From: Stenotrophomonas sp.
GTDB taxonomy: Bacteria; Pseudomonadota; Gammaproteobacteria; Xanthomonadales; Xanthomonadaceae
Length of the DNA: 9,585 bases
Assembly: GCA_003525885.1 (NCBI GenBank)
Contig: DQIG01000322.1
Span: 1-9,585, forward strand
Direction of reading: 5' to 3'
The translations under genes were made by a program, and so were the position numbers. How positions within the stretch are numbered: position 1 is the stretch's first letter; each line of letters begins with the position of its first letter. This document shows positions 1-5,582 of the stretch, piece by piece. The notes beneath the pieces are model-generated. The model was given only the letters and a program-made list of their open reading frames with translations. It did no database searches and was not told the origin of the DNA.

Positions 1-1
1 G

Positions 2-886
2 GGGGCGTGCCTGCTGGCCGCCGTACTCGGCTTGCTGGCGGGCTTCTCGGGCATCTTCGCCCGACTGATGCAACGGGTGCCGATGGCGCTGGCCGCCGGC
101 ATGCTGGCCGGTGTGCTGCTGCGCTTCGGGCTGGATGTGTTCGTGGCCATGAACACCCAGCTGGTGCTGGCACTGGCGATGTTCGCCACCTGGCTGGCCG
201 GGCGCCGGCTGTTCCCGCGCTATGCCGTGATCGCCACGTTGCTGGTCGGCATCGCTGTCGCCGCCAGCCGCGGCCTGCTGCACGCCCAGCAGGTGCATCT
301 GCAGCTGGCGATCCCGCAATGGGTGACGCCCTCCCTGTCGTGGACCGCCGTGGCCGGTATTGCCCTGCCCCTGTTCGTGGTCACCATGGCCTCGCAGAAC
401 ATTCCCGGTGTGGCGGTGATGCGCGCGTCCGGCTACGACGCCCCGGTGTCGCCGTTGATCGGCTGGATCGGCGTGGTCAACACCCTGCTGGCGCCCTTCG
501 GTGCGTACGCGCTGAACCTGGCCGCGATCACTGCCGCCATCTGCATGGGCCGCGATGCGCACGAGGATCCGGCACGCCGCTACACCGCGGCGATGGCGGC
601 CGGTGCCTTCTACATTGTCGTCGGGCTGTTCGGCGCCACGGTGGCCGCACTGTTCGCGGCCTTCCCCAGGGAGCTGGTGGCCTGCGTGGCCGGTATCGCC
701 CTGTTCGGCACCATCGGCAACAGCCTGGCCAGCGCCCTGGCGGTGGAGCGCGACCGCGAGGCGGCACTCGTCACCTTCCTGGTCACCGCTTCGGGGGTCT
801 CCCTGGCCGGGATTGGTTCGGCGTTCTGGGGCCTGGTGGCCGGTGCACTGTGCCTGCTGGTGTTGCGGGCACGAGCACCGGCCTGA
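2..886 (+). CDS. benE: BenE/YdcO-family benzoate:H+ symporter, 5'-truncated by window edge
   Basis: This inner-membrane permease belongs to the BenE family, whose characterised member imports benzoate by proton symport. The frame is open from base 2, so the start lies outside the window. The 294 residues seen compare with roughly 390 in E. coli YdcO, so about the first 100 are missing. The fragment is almost entirely hydrophobic helices separated by short loops. Family-typical stretches are visible: SQNIPGVAVMRASGY near fragment residue 131, then LAPFGAYALNLAAITAAIC and the loop MGRDAHEDPARRY, and a late FGTIGNSLASAL. A TTG at 32 could be read as a start, but it falls inside a helix and should not be used. 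No aromatic-catabolism genes are visible nearby, so the substrate is inferred from family only. It converges with the next gene across 23 bases. Confidence 0.88.
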   Translation, partial: GACLLAAVLGLLAGFSGIFARLMQRVPMALAAGMLAGVLLRFGLDVFVAMNTQLVLALAMFATWLAGRRLFPRYAVIATLLVGIAVAASRGLLHAQQVHLQLAIPQWVTPSLSWTAVAGIALPLFVVTMASQNIPGVAVMRASGYDAPVSPLIGWIGVVNTLLAPFGAYALNLAAITAAICMGRDAHEDPARRYTAAMAAGAFYIVVGLFGATVAALFAAFPRELVACVAGIALFGTIGNSLASALAVERDREAALVTFLVTASGVSLAGIGSAFWGLVAGALCLLVLRARAPA

Positions 887-909
887 GCAACCCTATCAGG
901 CCGGCATGA

Positions 910-1455
910 TCAGGCCGCCAGGCGGGCGACGGAGTTGATCACCGCGCCGGCTGCCATGCCGATCACTACCGCCCACACGCTGGTGCCGCCACGACGCTGC
1001 AGTTCGGTACGGATGCGGTGGTGCTGCCCGGCGTGGGCAGACTTCACTTTACCCAGCAACCGCGTGCAGTAACGCAGGTACAGGGTGTTGGCGGTCACCG
1101 CGATGGCAAACCGTGGCACCGCCAGCAACGCCACCATCAGCAGCGGGCTGGCGCGGGCCGTCAGCACCGCGATGCCGAACAGGACCAGCTCGAAGAGGAT
1201 GGCCGCCAGGTACATCTTCCGGTGCAGCAGCCAGTAGGTCGGCACCAGGAAGGCGGGCCAGTGCCACGGCCGCGGCGGCTTCGGCACCGGGCTGTCCAGG
1301 TGCCAGCGCTGGCGGTAGAGCGCTGCGTTGGGCCCCACGAGGAGGTTCAGATAGTCCGCATCGGCCGGAGCGGTCGCGCCGTCCGCCTCTGCAGCCGGCG
1401 CGAGATAGGGGTTGTCATCCGCAGGAGAAGCCGGCGGGGTATCCAGATGATTCAT
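910..1455 (-). CDS. DUF2628-type small membrane protein (short paralogue)
   Basis: This is a 181-residue protein of unknown function. The N-terminal ~35 residues are acidic and Pro/Ala-rich and include DNPYLAP. They are followed by a DUF2628-like core: LVGPNAALYRQRW (39-51), then WHWPAFLVPTYWLLHRKMY (64-82). Hydrophobic segments lie at about 82-100, 104-122 and 160-178, with a basic stretch (KVKSAHAGQHHRIR) before the last. DUF2628 proteins are inner-membrane proteins with no settled role. The ATG start is supported by AAGGA 9 bases upstream. It lies 71 bases behind the larger GYF_2/DUF2628 gene on the same strand and shares YRQRWxLD, WHWPAFL and the R-K/R-MY block with it. It therefore looks like a tandem paralogue that lacks the GYF domain. 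A proline-rich insert, VPKPPRPW (57-64), replaces an ordinary loop of the paralogue. Confidence 0.82.
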   Translation of the reverse strand: MNHLDTPPASPADDNPYLAPAAEADGATAPADADYLNLLVGPNAALYRQRWHLDSPVPKPPRPWHWPAFLVPTYWLLHRKMYLAAILFELVLFGIAVLTARASPLLMVALLAVPRFAIAVTANTLYLRYCTRLLGKVKSAHAGQHHRIRTELQRRGGTSVWAVVIGMAAGAVINSVARLAA

Positions 1456-1464
1456 GTCGGCGAT

Positions 1465-1469
1465 TCCTT
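1465..1469 (-). promoter_or_regulatory. Shine-Dalgarno of the short DUF2628 gene
   Basis: Read on the minus strand this is AAGGA, 9 bases before the ATG at 1455. It supports that start and suggests the gene is translated independently of the one upstream. Confidence 0.6.
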
Positions 1470-1480
1470 GCCCGTGATGA

Positions 1481-1499
1481 ACCTGCGGTAGCGGCAGGT
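1481..1499 (-). other. Small inverted repeat between the two DUF2628 genes
   Basis: A perfect 6-bp stem (ACCTGC/GCAGGT) with a 7-base loop lies in the 71-base gap between the GYF_2/DUF2628 gene and the short DUF2628 gene. It has no T-run after it, so it is not a canonical terminator. It could be an mRNA-processing or stabilising hairpin, or chance in GC-rich DNA. Confidence 0.25.
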
Positions 1500-1526
1500 G
1501 CAGGCGAATCTGAAGCCGCCCCGGTC

Positions 1527-2297
1527 TCAGCCCGCCATCGCCTGTCCCACGAACATCACCGCAATGACGACGATGGCGACCATGGCCGCTGCAACGGCAT
1601 TGGTATCCCCCCGTTCGACCAGCTCGCTGTGCAGACGAGTCTCGTCGTCTCCCGCCAGCGCGCGGGCACGGGCGATCTCACGCTGGCAATGCGTCAGGTA
1701 CCAACGGTTGGCATACACCGCAGCGGTGATGTTGATCACAAGGGTAATGACCATCGAGACACCTTCCGGCACGTCCAGCAACGCCTCGGCGATGCTGAAG
1801 AACACCAGCATGCCGGCCCAGATCGCCGCCAGCCGGTACATTCTGCGGTACACCATCCAGATCACGCCGATCAGGAATGCCGGCCAGTGCCAGGTGCCGT
1901 TGGCGTCGGCAATGCCCTGGTCCAACCGCCAGCGCTGCCGATAGATCGGGAAGTTGCCGCCGACCACGGCGGCATACAAGGCGATGTCGCCTTCCAGCTG
2001 CGGAGCGGTCGCGGCCGCGGGCAAAGCGACGGGCGCACGATAGGGGTCGGACGGATCAGCAGTCTGGGCGTCGCTGCCGATGACGGCCTGCACGGATTCA
2101 ACCGGCGGCGGGTTCGGACCGATCGGCGTCACCGAAGGATCCAGCTCGGCCAGCGGCCGCCACGATGCCATCCCTTCGCGCCACAGCAGCGTGCGTGCGG
2201 TTACGGTGCCGTCCTGCTGCAGGCGGCGCAACCCGGCCAGGTCCACCGGCCCTTCGCTCTGCTTGCTGTTGGCGTACCACCACTGTGCTTCCTGCAT
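1527..2297 (-). CDS. GYF_2 (DUF4339) + DUF2628 membrane protein (long paralogue)
   Basis: This is a 256-residue two-domain protein of unknown function. Residues 1-55 form a GYF_2/DUF4339 module: a WWYA opening (6-9), GPVDLAGLRRL, and the signature WREGMASWRPLAEL (39-52). A Pro/Ala-rich linker (PNPPPV, then DPYRAP) leads to the DUF2628 core: VVGGNFPIYRQRW (111-123) and WHWPAFLIGVIWMVYRRMY (136-154). Hydrophobic segments follow at about 156-173, 181-196 and 234-252. The GYF_2 fold is thought to bind peptides, and here it probably lies in the cytoplasm. I chose the ATG at 2297 because AGGA sits 9 bases before it and the protein then opens with the domain. An ATG at 2321 (8 residues longer, only 2 bases after the mutarotase stop) has no Shine-Dalgarno sequence. 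The gene probably shares a transcript with the mutarotase 26 bases upstream. Confidence 0.82.
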   Translation of the reverse strand: MQEAQWWYANSKQSEGPVDLAGLRRLQQDGTVTARTLLWREGMASWRPLAELDPSVTPIGPNPPPVESVQAVIGSDAQTADPSDPYRAPVALPAAATAPQLEGDIALYAAVVGGNFPIYRQRWRLDQGIADANGTWHWPAFLIGVIWMVYRRMYRLAAIWAGMLVFFSIAEALLDVPEGVSMVITLVINITAAVYANRWYLTHCQREIARARALAGDDETRLHSELVERGDTNAVAAAMVAIVVIAVMFVGQAMAG

Positions 2298-2306
2298 GCC
2301 ATCCAT

Positions 2307-2310
2307 TCCT
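2307..2310 (-). promoter_or_regulatory. Shine-Dalgarno deciding the GYF_2/DUF2628 start
   Basis: AGGA on the minus strand ends 9 bases before the ATG at 2297. It is too close to the ATG at 2306 (no spacer) and lies downstream of the one at 2321. It therefore favours 2297 among three closely spaced in-frame ATGs. Confidence 0.45.
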
Positions 2311-2323
2311 GTCGATCCCATCG

Positions 2324-3214
2324 TTACGCTGAAAATCCCGCCACGGCCTGTAGCGGTTCACTGGCCAGCACCTGCACCAGCTGGTGGCGCGCGCCGGGTG
2401 CAAGGGTAATCTGCTCTGGCCCGGCATTGGCCACTTCCAGGCATACGTAGTCGTGCCAACCGTCGCCAACATCGGCCATTTTTGCCGCCGCCTCCATGCC
2501 CGGGTTCCAGGCCACCAGGGTCTGGCTGCCTTCGCTGCGGATCTCGATCCGCCGCTGCAGAACGGGATCGCGCAGCACGTAGTGGCCACCAGCACCGGTA
2601 TAGATGCGGTCGCTGCGCCCCGGATCGCGTGGGTCACGCAACGACCAGGGCCCCTGCTGCTGGTGCAGCTGCGTGTAGTCCTCGTACTTGTCCAGATAGT
2701 GCAGGCCATCGAGGCCATCGACCTCGACACGAGTGGCATCGCCGACCCGGAAGTAGCTGTGCAGGGCCTGGGTGAAGGTCACCGGGGACGTGCTGGTGTT
2801 CTCGGTGGTCAGCTGCTGGTGCAGCTGGCGACCGATGCGCAGCTGCATCTGCAGGCGCAGGCCACGTTCGGCAATCGACAGGGGCGCCAGCTGCAGCTCC
2901 AGCTCACCGTCATCGTCCTGGCGGGCCTGCAGCAGTTCCCAGCGCGCGGTGCGCACCAGGCCATGTGCCGGCACATCATCACTCTGGCCCTGGCGACCGA
3001 ACCATGGCCAGCACACCGGAACCCCACCCCGGATCGGCGTGGGCAACCCGGCACGTTTCGGCGACAGCCACAGTACGTCCGGCTGCCCTTCCGGAATGAA
3101 CGACAACAGTTGTCCACCGAACACGCTGATGACCGCGGTGGCGCTGGGGGTGCGTACCTGCCAGGCCTCGAGCCCGTGGTACAGGCCGGTGCTGATGTCC
3201 GGGTTCGACTGCAT
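2324..3214 (-). CDS. D-hexose-6-phosphate mutarotase (YeaD-like aldose-1-epimerase fold)
   Basis: This cytosolic enzyme of the aldose-1-epimerase superfamily belongs to the YeaD/YMR099c branch, which interconverts alpha and beta anomers of glucose 6-phosphate and related hexose 6-phosphates. The 296 residues match the usual family length. The sugar-phosphate-binding block IRGGVPVCWPWFG is at 61-73, with AHGLVRTARW at 83-92. The putative catalytic histidine is H152 in ALHSYFRVGD, and the putative general base is E260 in YVCLEVAN. Both fit the family pattern. The frame stays open to 3355, but the extra 47 residues are basic and low in complexity and would run into the transglycosylase gene. The ATG at 3214 has AAGGAG 9 bases upstream and is clearly better. 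The gene follows the transglycosylase by 61 bases and precedes the GYF_2 gene by 26. No metabolic partner is apparent. Confidence 0.9.
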   Translation of the reverse strand: MQSNPDISTGLYHGLEAWQVRTPSATAVISVFGGQLLSFIPEGQPDVLWLSPKRAGLPTPIRGGVPVCWPWFGRQGQSDDVPAHGLVRTARWELLQARQDDDGELELQLAPLSIAERGLRLQMQLRIGRQLHQQLTTENTSTSPVTFTQALHSYFRVGDATRVEVDGLDGLHYLDKYEDYTQLHQQQGPWSLRDPRDPGRSDRIYTGAGGHYVLRDPVLQRRIEIRSEGSQTLVAWNPGMEAAAKMADVGDGWHDYVCLEVANAGPEQITLAPGARHQLVQVLASEPLQAVAGFSA

Positions 3215-3223
3215 GCGATGACG

Positions 3224-3229
3224 CTCCTT
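3224..3229 (-). promoter_or_regulatory. Strong Shine-Dalgarno of the mutarotase gene
   Basis: AAGGAG on the minus strand, 9 bases before the ATG at 3214. It overrules the longer open frame that extends to 3355. Confidence 0.75.
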
Positions 3230-3252
3230 GAAGACCGCGCCGATGATGTCGC

Positions 3253-3276
3253 GGCCTGCCTGCGAACGGCAAGGCC
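3253..3276 (-). terminator. Candidate hairpin directly after the lytic transglycosylase stop
   Basis: Read on the minus strand, GGCCTTGCC and GGCAGGCC can pair as an 8-bp GC-rich stem with one bulged base around a 7-base loop. The first base of the stem is the last base of the TAG stop codon. The downstream sequence has no U-rich tract, so this is at best a weak intrinsic terminator. It may instead protect the 3' end or attenuate read-through into the mutarotase gene. Confidence 0.3.
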
Positions 3277-4523
3277 TAGCGGGTGGCGGGCGCCATTGCT
3301 GCTGCCTCCTGCTGCAACGCGCGCAGGATGCGCTGGCCGGCGCGCCCATCTGCATTGGCCCAGCCCAGGCGCTGCTGCTCGGCCTGGATCGCGCGACGCG
3401 TGGCGGTGCCGATCATGCCGTCGGCGCTGCCGATGTCGTGGCCACGAGCCAGCAGCAGGGTCTGCAGCTGACGGCGTTCATCGCGGCCGATGCCGGGATC
3501 ATCGGTCGGCCAGGCCGCGGCCAGGCCGCTGCCGCCACGCAGCTGGTCGGCCAGCGTAGCAATGGCCAGTGCATAGCTTTCGGCAGCGTTGTAGCTGTAG
3601 ATCGCATCGTAGTTGCGGAACACCAGCAGGGCCGGGCCCTTGATACCGGCCGGCAGCAGCAGGGCGGCGCGCGCGTCGGCCGGCAGGTTGGCCGGAGCCA
3701 GCACGCTGCCATCGAGCGCGGTCACGCCCTGCGCGCGCCAATCGGCGAGGGCTCGACGCTGGGTGCGGCCCGCCTGGCTTGCGTTGAAGCCGGGGGGAAC
3801 ACGGACCTCCATGCCCCATGGTTCGCCATTGTGCCAACCGGCACGCTTCAGATAGTTGGCGGTGGACGCCAGCGCGTCGGGAATGCTGCCGACCAGATCG
3901 CGGCGGCCATCGCCATCACCATCGACCGCGATACGTGCGTAGGTGCTGGGCATGAACTGCGTGTGCCCGAAGGCGCCGGCCCAGGAACCGGTGAGCCCCT
4001 GGGCCTGCAGGTCACCGCGATCGATCAGCTTGAGCAACGCCAGCAGTTCGCCACGGAAGAAGGCCTGGCGGCGGCCGGCACAGGACAGCGTGGCCAGCGA
4101 CTGCAGCAGTGGGCGTTTGCCGAATACGCGGCCATAGTCGCTCTCCACCCCCCAGACCGCGACGATGGTGGCCGGATCGACGCCGTACTGCGCGGAGACG
4201 CGATCAAGCAGATCGCGATGTTGCTGCAGCTGGGTGCGGCCATCATCGACGCGCTGGCGGTCGACCAGCGCGGCCAGGTAATCCCAGATCGGCGTGGTGA
4301 ATTCTGGTTGTGCGTCGAGCAGCCCGAGCACGCTCGGGTCCGGCGTGAGTCCGGCGGTGATCTCGTTGAAGCGGTCGGCGCCGATGCCCTGGGTCGCGGC
4401 GGTGGCCTGCAGGCCCGCCAGGCAGCGAGTGAACGCCGGATCGATGCTGGCGGCGGAGGCCGCAGGCAGCGTCGGGGCCGACGCGAGGGCGGCCGCCAGG
4501 CCGAGCGTGGTCAGAATGGGCAT
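3276..4523 (-). CDS. Periplasmic lytic murein transglycosylase, MltB family (GH103) with PG-binding domain
   Basis: This enzyme cleaves the MurNAc-GlcNAc bond of peptidoglycan, forming 1,6-anhydro-MurNAc ends. The 415 residues begin with a Sec signal peptide: a short hydrophobic stretch and an AASA-A cleavage site near 24. There is no lipobox cysteine, so it should be soluble in the periplasm, unlike lipoprotein MltB. The catalytic domain spans about 27-335. The acid/base is E127 in VWGVESDYG, followed by the conserved GAFGHTQFMPSTY (183-195), a DGDGDG loop (201-206) that may bind calcium, and YNAAESYALAI (311-321). A C-terminal peptidoglycan_binding_1 domain (about 345-402) contains DGMIGTATRRAIQ. 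This architecture fits the MltB_2/SltB1-like clade. The ATG at 4523 has GGAGG 5 bases upstream. The open frame to 4571 adds 16 residues in front of the signal peptide and is unlikely. It starts 84 bases after the egtD stop. Confidence 0.92.
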   Translation of the reverse strand: MPILTTLGLAAALASAPTLPAASAASIDPAFTRCLAGLQATAATQGIGADRFNEITAGLTPDPSVLGLLDAQPEFTTPIWDYLAALVDRQRVDDGRTQLQQHRDLLDRVSAQYGVDPATIVAVWGVESDYGRVFGKRPLLQSLATLSCAGRRQAFFRGELLALLKLIDRGDLQAQGLTGSWAGAFGHTQFMPSTYARIAVDGDGDGRRDLVGSIPDALASTANYLKRAGWHNGEPWGMEVRVPPGFNASQAGRTQRRALADWRAQGVTALDGSVLAPANLPADARAALLLPAGIKGPALLVFRNYDAIYSYNAAESYALAIATLADQLRGGSGLAAAWPTDDPGIGRDERRQLQTLLLARGHDIGSADGMIGTATRRAIQAEQQRLGWANADGRAGQRILRALQQEAAAMAPATR

Positions 4524-4528
4524 GGCGT

Positions 4529-4533
4529 CCTCC
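4529..4533 (-). promoter_or_regulatory. Shine-Dalgarno of the lytic transglycosylase
   Basis: GGAGG on the minus strand, 5 bases before the ATG at 4523. It fixes the start directly at the signal peptide. Confidence 0.7.
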
Positions 4534-4607
4534 GTGTTGCCGTTGCACGGCCATCTTAGGGGCAGCGGCACGGCCGAACCTGAAGGGGCACCGGCTGGCC
4601 GCCCACC

Positions 4608-5582
4608 CTAGGCGCTGCGCAGCAGGCGCAGTCCATAGGCGGGGCTTTCGGCGTCCCATCGCTGCGCGACCTGCAGGCCCGCCTGCTGCAACAGCGCATC
4701 GAAACTGTCGTCGGTGTACTTGTGGCTGTACTCGACGCGGATGGGTTCACCGGCGGCAAAGTGGAACGTGCGGCCATCCAGGTGGACGTCCTGCGCCCGC
4801 TGGCTGACCAGGTCGGTTTCGATGCGCAGCCGCGCGGTGCTGTAGCGGGCGCGGTGGCGGAATCCGTCGAGATCGAAATCACTGCCGATTTCGCGATTGA
4901 GACGGGCCAGCAGGTTGAGGGTGAATGCGGCGGTGACGCCCTGCGCATCGTTGTAGGCCGCTTCGATCAGCGCCGGGTCCTTGTGCAGGTCGATGCCGAC
5001 CAGGGCCAGGCCGTCGCGGCCCATCGTCTGGCGCATCGCACGCAGCAGGACGACAGCATCCTCTTCGGCGAAGTTGCCCAATGTGGAACCGGGGAAGAAC
5101 AGCAGGCGGCGTGCCGGCGCGCGTTCCGGCGTGGGCACCGCGACAGCACGGGTGAAATCGGCGCAGACCGGCAGCATCTCGACCTCGGGCAGCGCCGGCG
5201 CCAGATGGTCGATGCTGGACAACAGCGCCGCCCGCGAGATCTCGATCGGGGTATAGGCCACCGGATCCTGCAGCGCGGCCAGCAACAGCGCGGTCTTGCG
5301 GCCACTGCCGCTGCCCAGTTCGACCACGTGCAGGCGCGGGCCGACCACGCGCGCGATGTCGGGCAGCACCCGGACCAGCAACGCCAGCTCGGTACGCGTG
5401 GGGTAGTACTCGCGGGTCTGGGTGATCTGTTCGAACAGACGCGAGCCGCGGGCGTCATAGAAGTACTTGGAGGGCAGCTGCCGCGATGCGCGTGACAGCC
5501 CGGCCACCACGTCGGCCAGGATCTGCTGGCGGCTGGGGGTCAGGTCGGTCAGCGCCAGCAGCGCGTCCTGCACCGTACTCAT
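4608..5582 (-). CDS. egtD: L-histidine N(alpha)-methyltransferase EgtD
   Basis: EgtD uses three S-adenosylmethionines to convert histidine to hercynine, the first step of ergothioneine synthesis, in the cytosol. The 324 residues match the family length. Visible hallmarks are SKYFYDARGSRLFEQI (38-53), EYYPTR (58-63), the SAM-binding glycine motif ELGSGSGRKT (88-97), and FFPGSTLGNF (162-171). N170, Y210, E284 and S286 (in IRVEYSHKY) line up in order and spacing with the histidine-binding Asn, Tyr, Glu and Ser described for mycobacterial EgtD. They differ by a constant small offset, judged by eye. The ATG at 5582 overlaps the egtB stop as ATGA, implying translational coupling. A frame extending to 5714 lies inside egtB and is not used. 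No strong Shine-Dalgarno sequence precedes the ATG, consistent with coupling. Confidence 0.95.
   Translation of the reverse strand: MSTVQDALLALTDLTPSRQQILADVVAGLSRASRQLPSKYFYDARGSRLFEQITQTREYYPTRTELALLVRVLPDIARVVGPRLHVVELGSGSGRKTALLLAALQDPVAYTPIEISRAALLSSIDHLAPALPEVEMLPVCADFTRAVAVPTPERAPARRLLFFPGSTLGNFAEEDAVVLLRAMRQTMGRDGLALVGIDLHKDPALIEAAYNDAQGVTAAFTLNLLARLNREIGSDFDLDGFRHRARYSTARLRIETDLVSQRAQDVHLDGRTFHFAAGEPIRVEYSHKYTDDSFDALLQQAGLQVAQRWDAESPAYGLRLLRSA

Noticed and set aside
7..909. A 300-residue plus-strand frame overlapping the BenE gene
   Set aside because: Its translation is Arg/Gly/Ala-rich with no motif, while the other frame gives a clear BenE permease over the same bases.
895..917. 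Direct repeat ATCAGGCCG (895-903 and 909-917) at the junction of the BenE and DUF2628 genes
   Set aside because: It is only 9 bases, partly coding, with no stem or T-run. It is not convincing as a terminator or attachment site.
3215..3355. 47-residue N-terminal extension of the mutarotase
   Set aside because: The extension is basic and unconserved and overlaps the transglycosylase 3' end. AAGGAG sits before the ATG at 3214.
4539..4551. Small GCCGT/ACGGC inverted repeat upstream of the transglycosylase
   Set aside because: A 5-bp stem with a 3-base loop is common by chance at this GC content, and nothing else points to an operator or attenuator.
1113..4559. Long plus-strand open frames (1113-2450, 2384-3559, 3228-4559) opposite the minus-strand genes
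   Set aside because: They lie antisense to well-recognised genes, have low-complexity Arg/Gln/Ala/Gly-rich translations with no domain, and are expected shadows in high-GC DNA where stop codons are rare.
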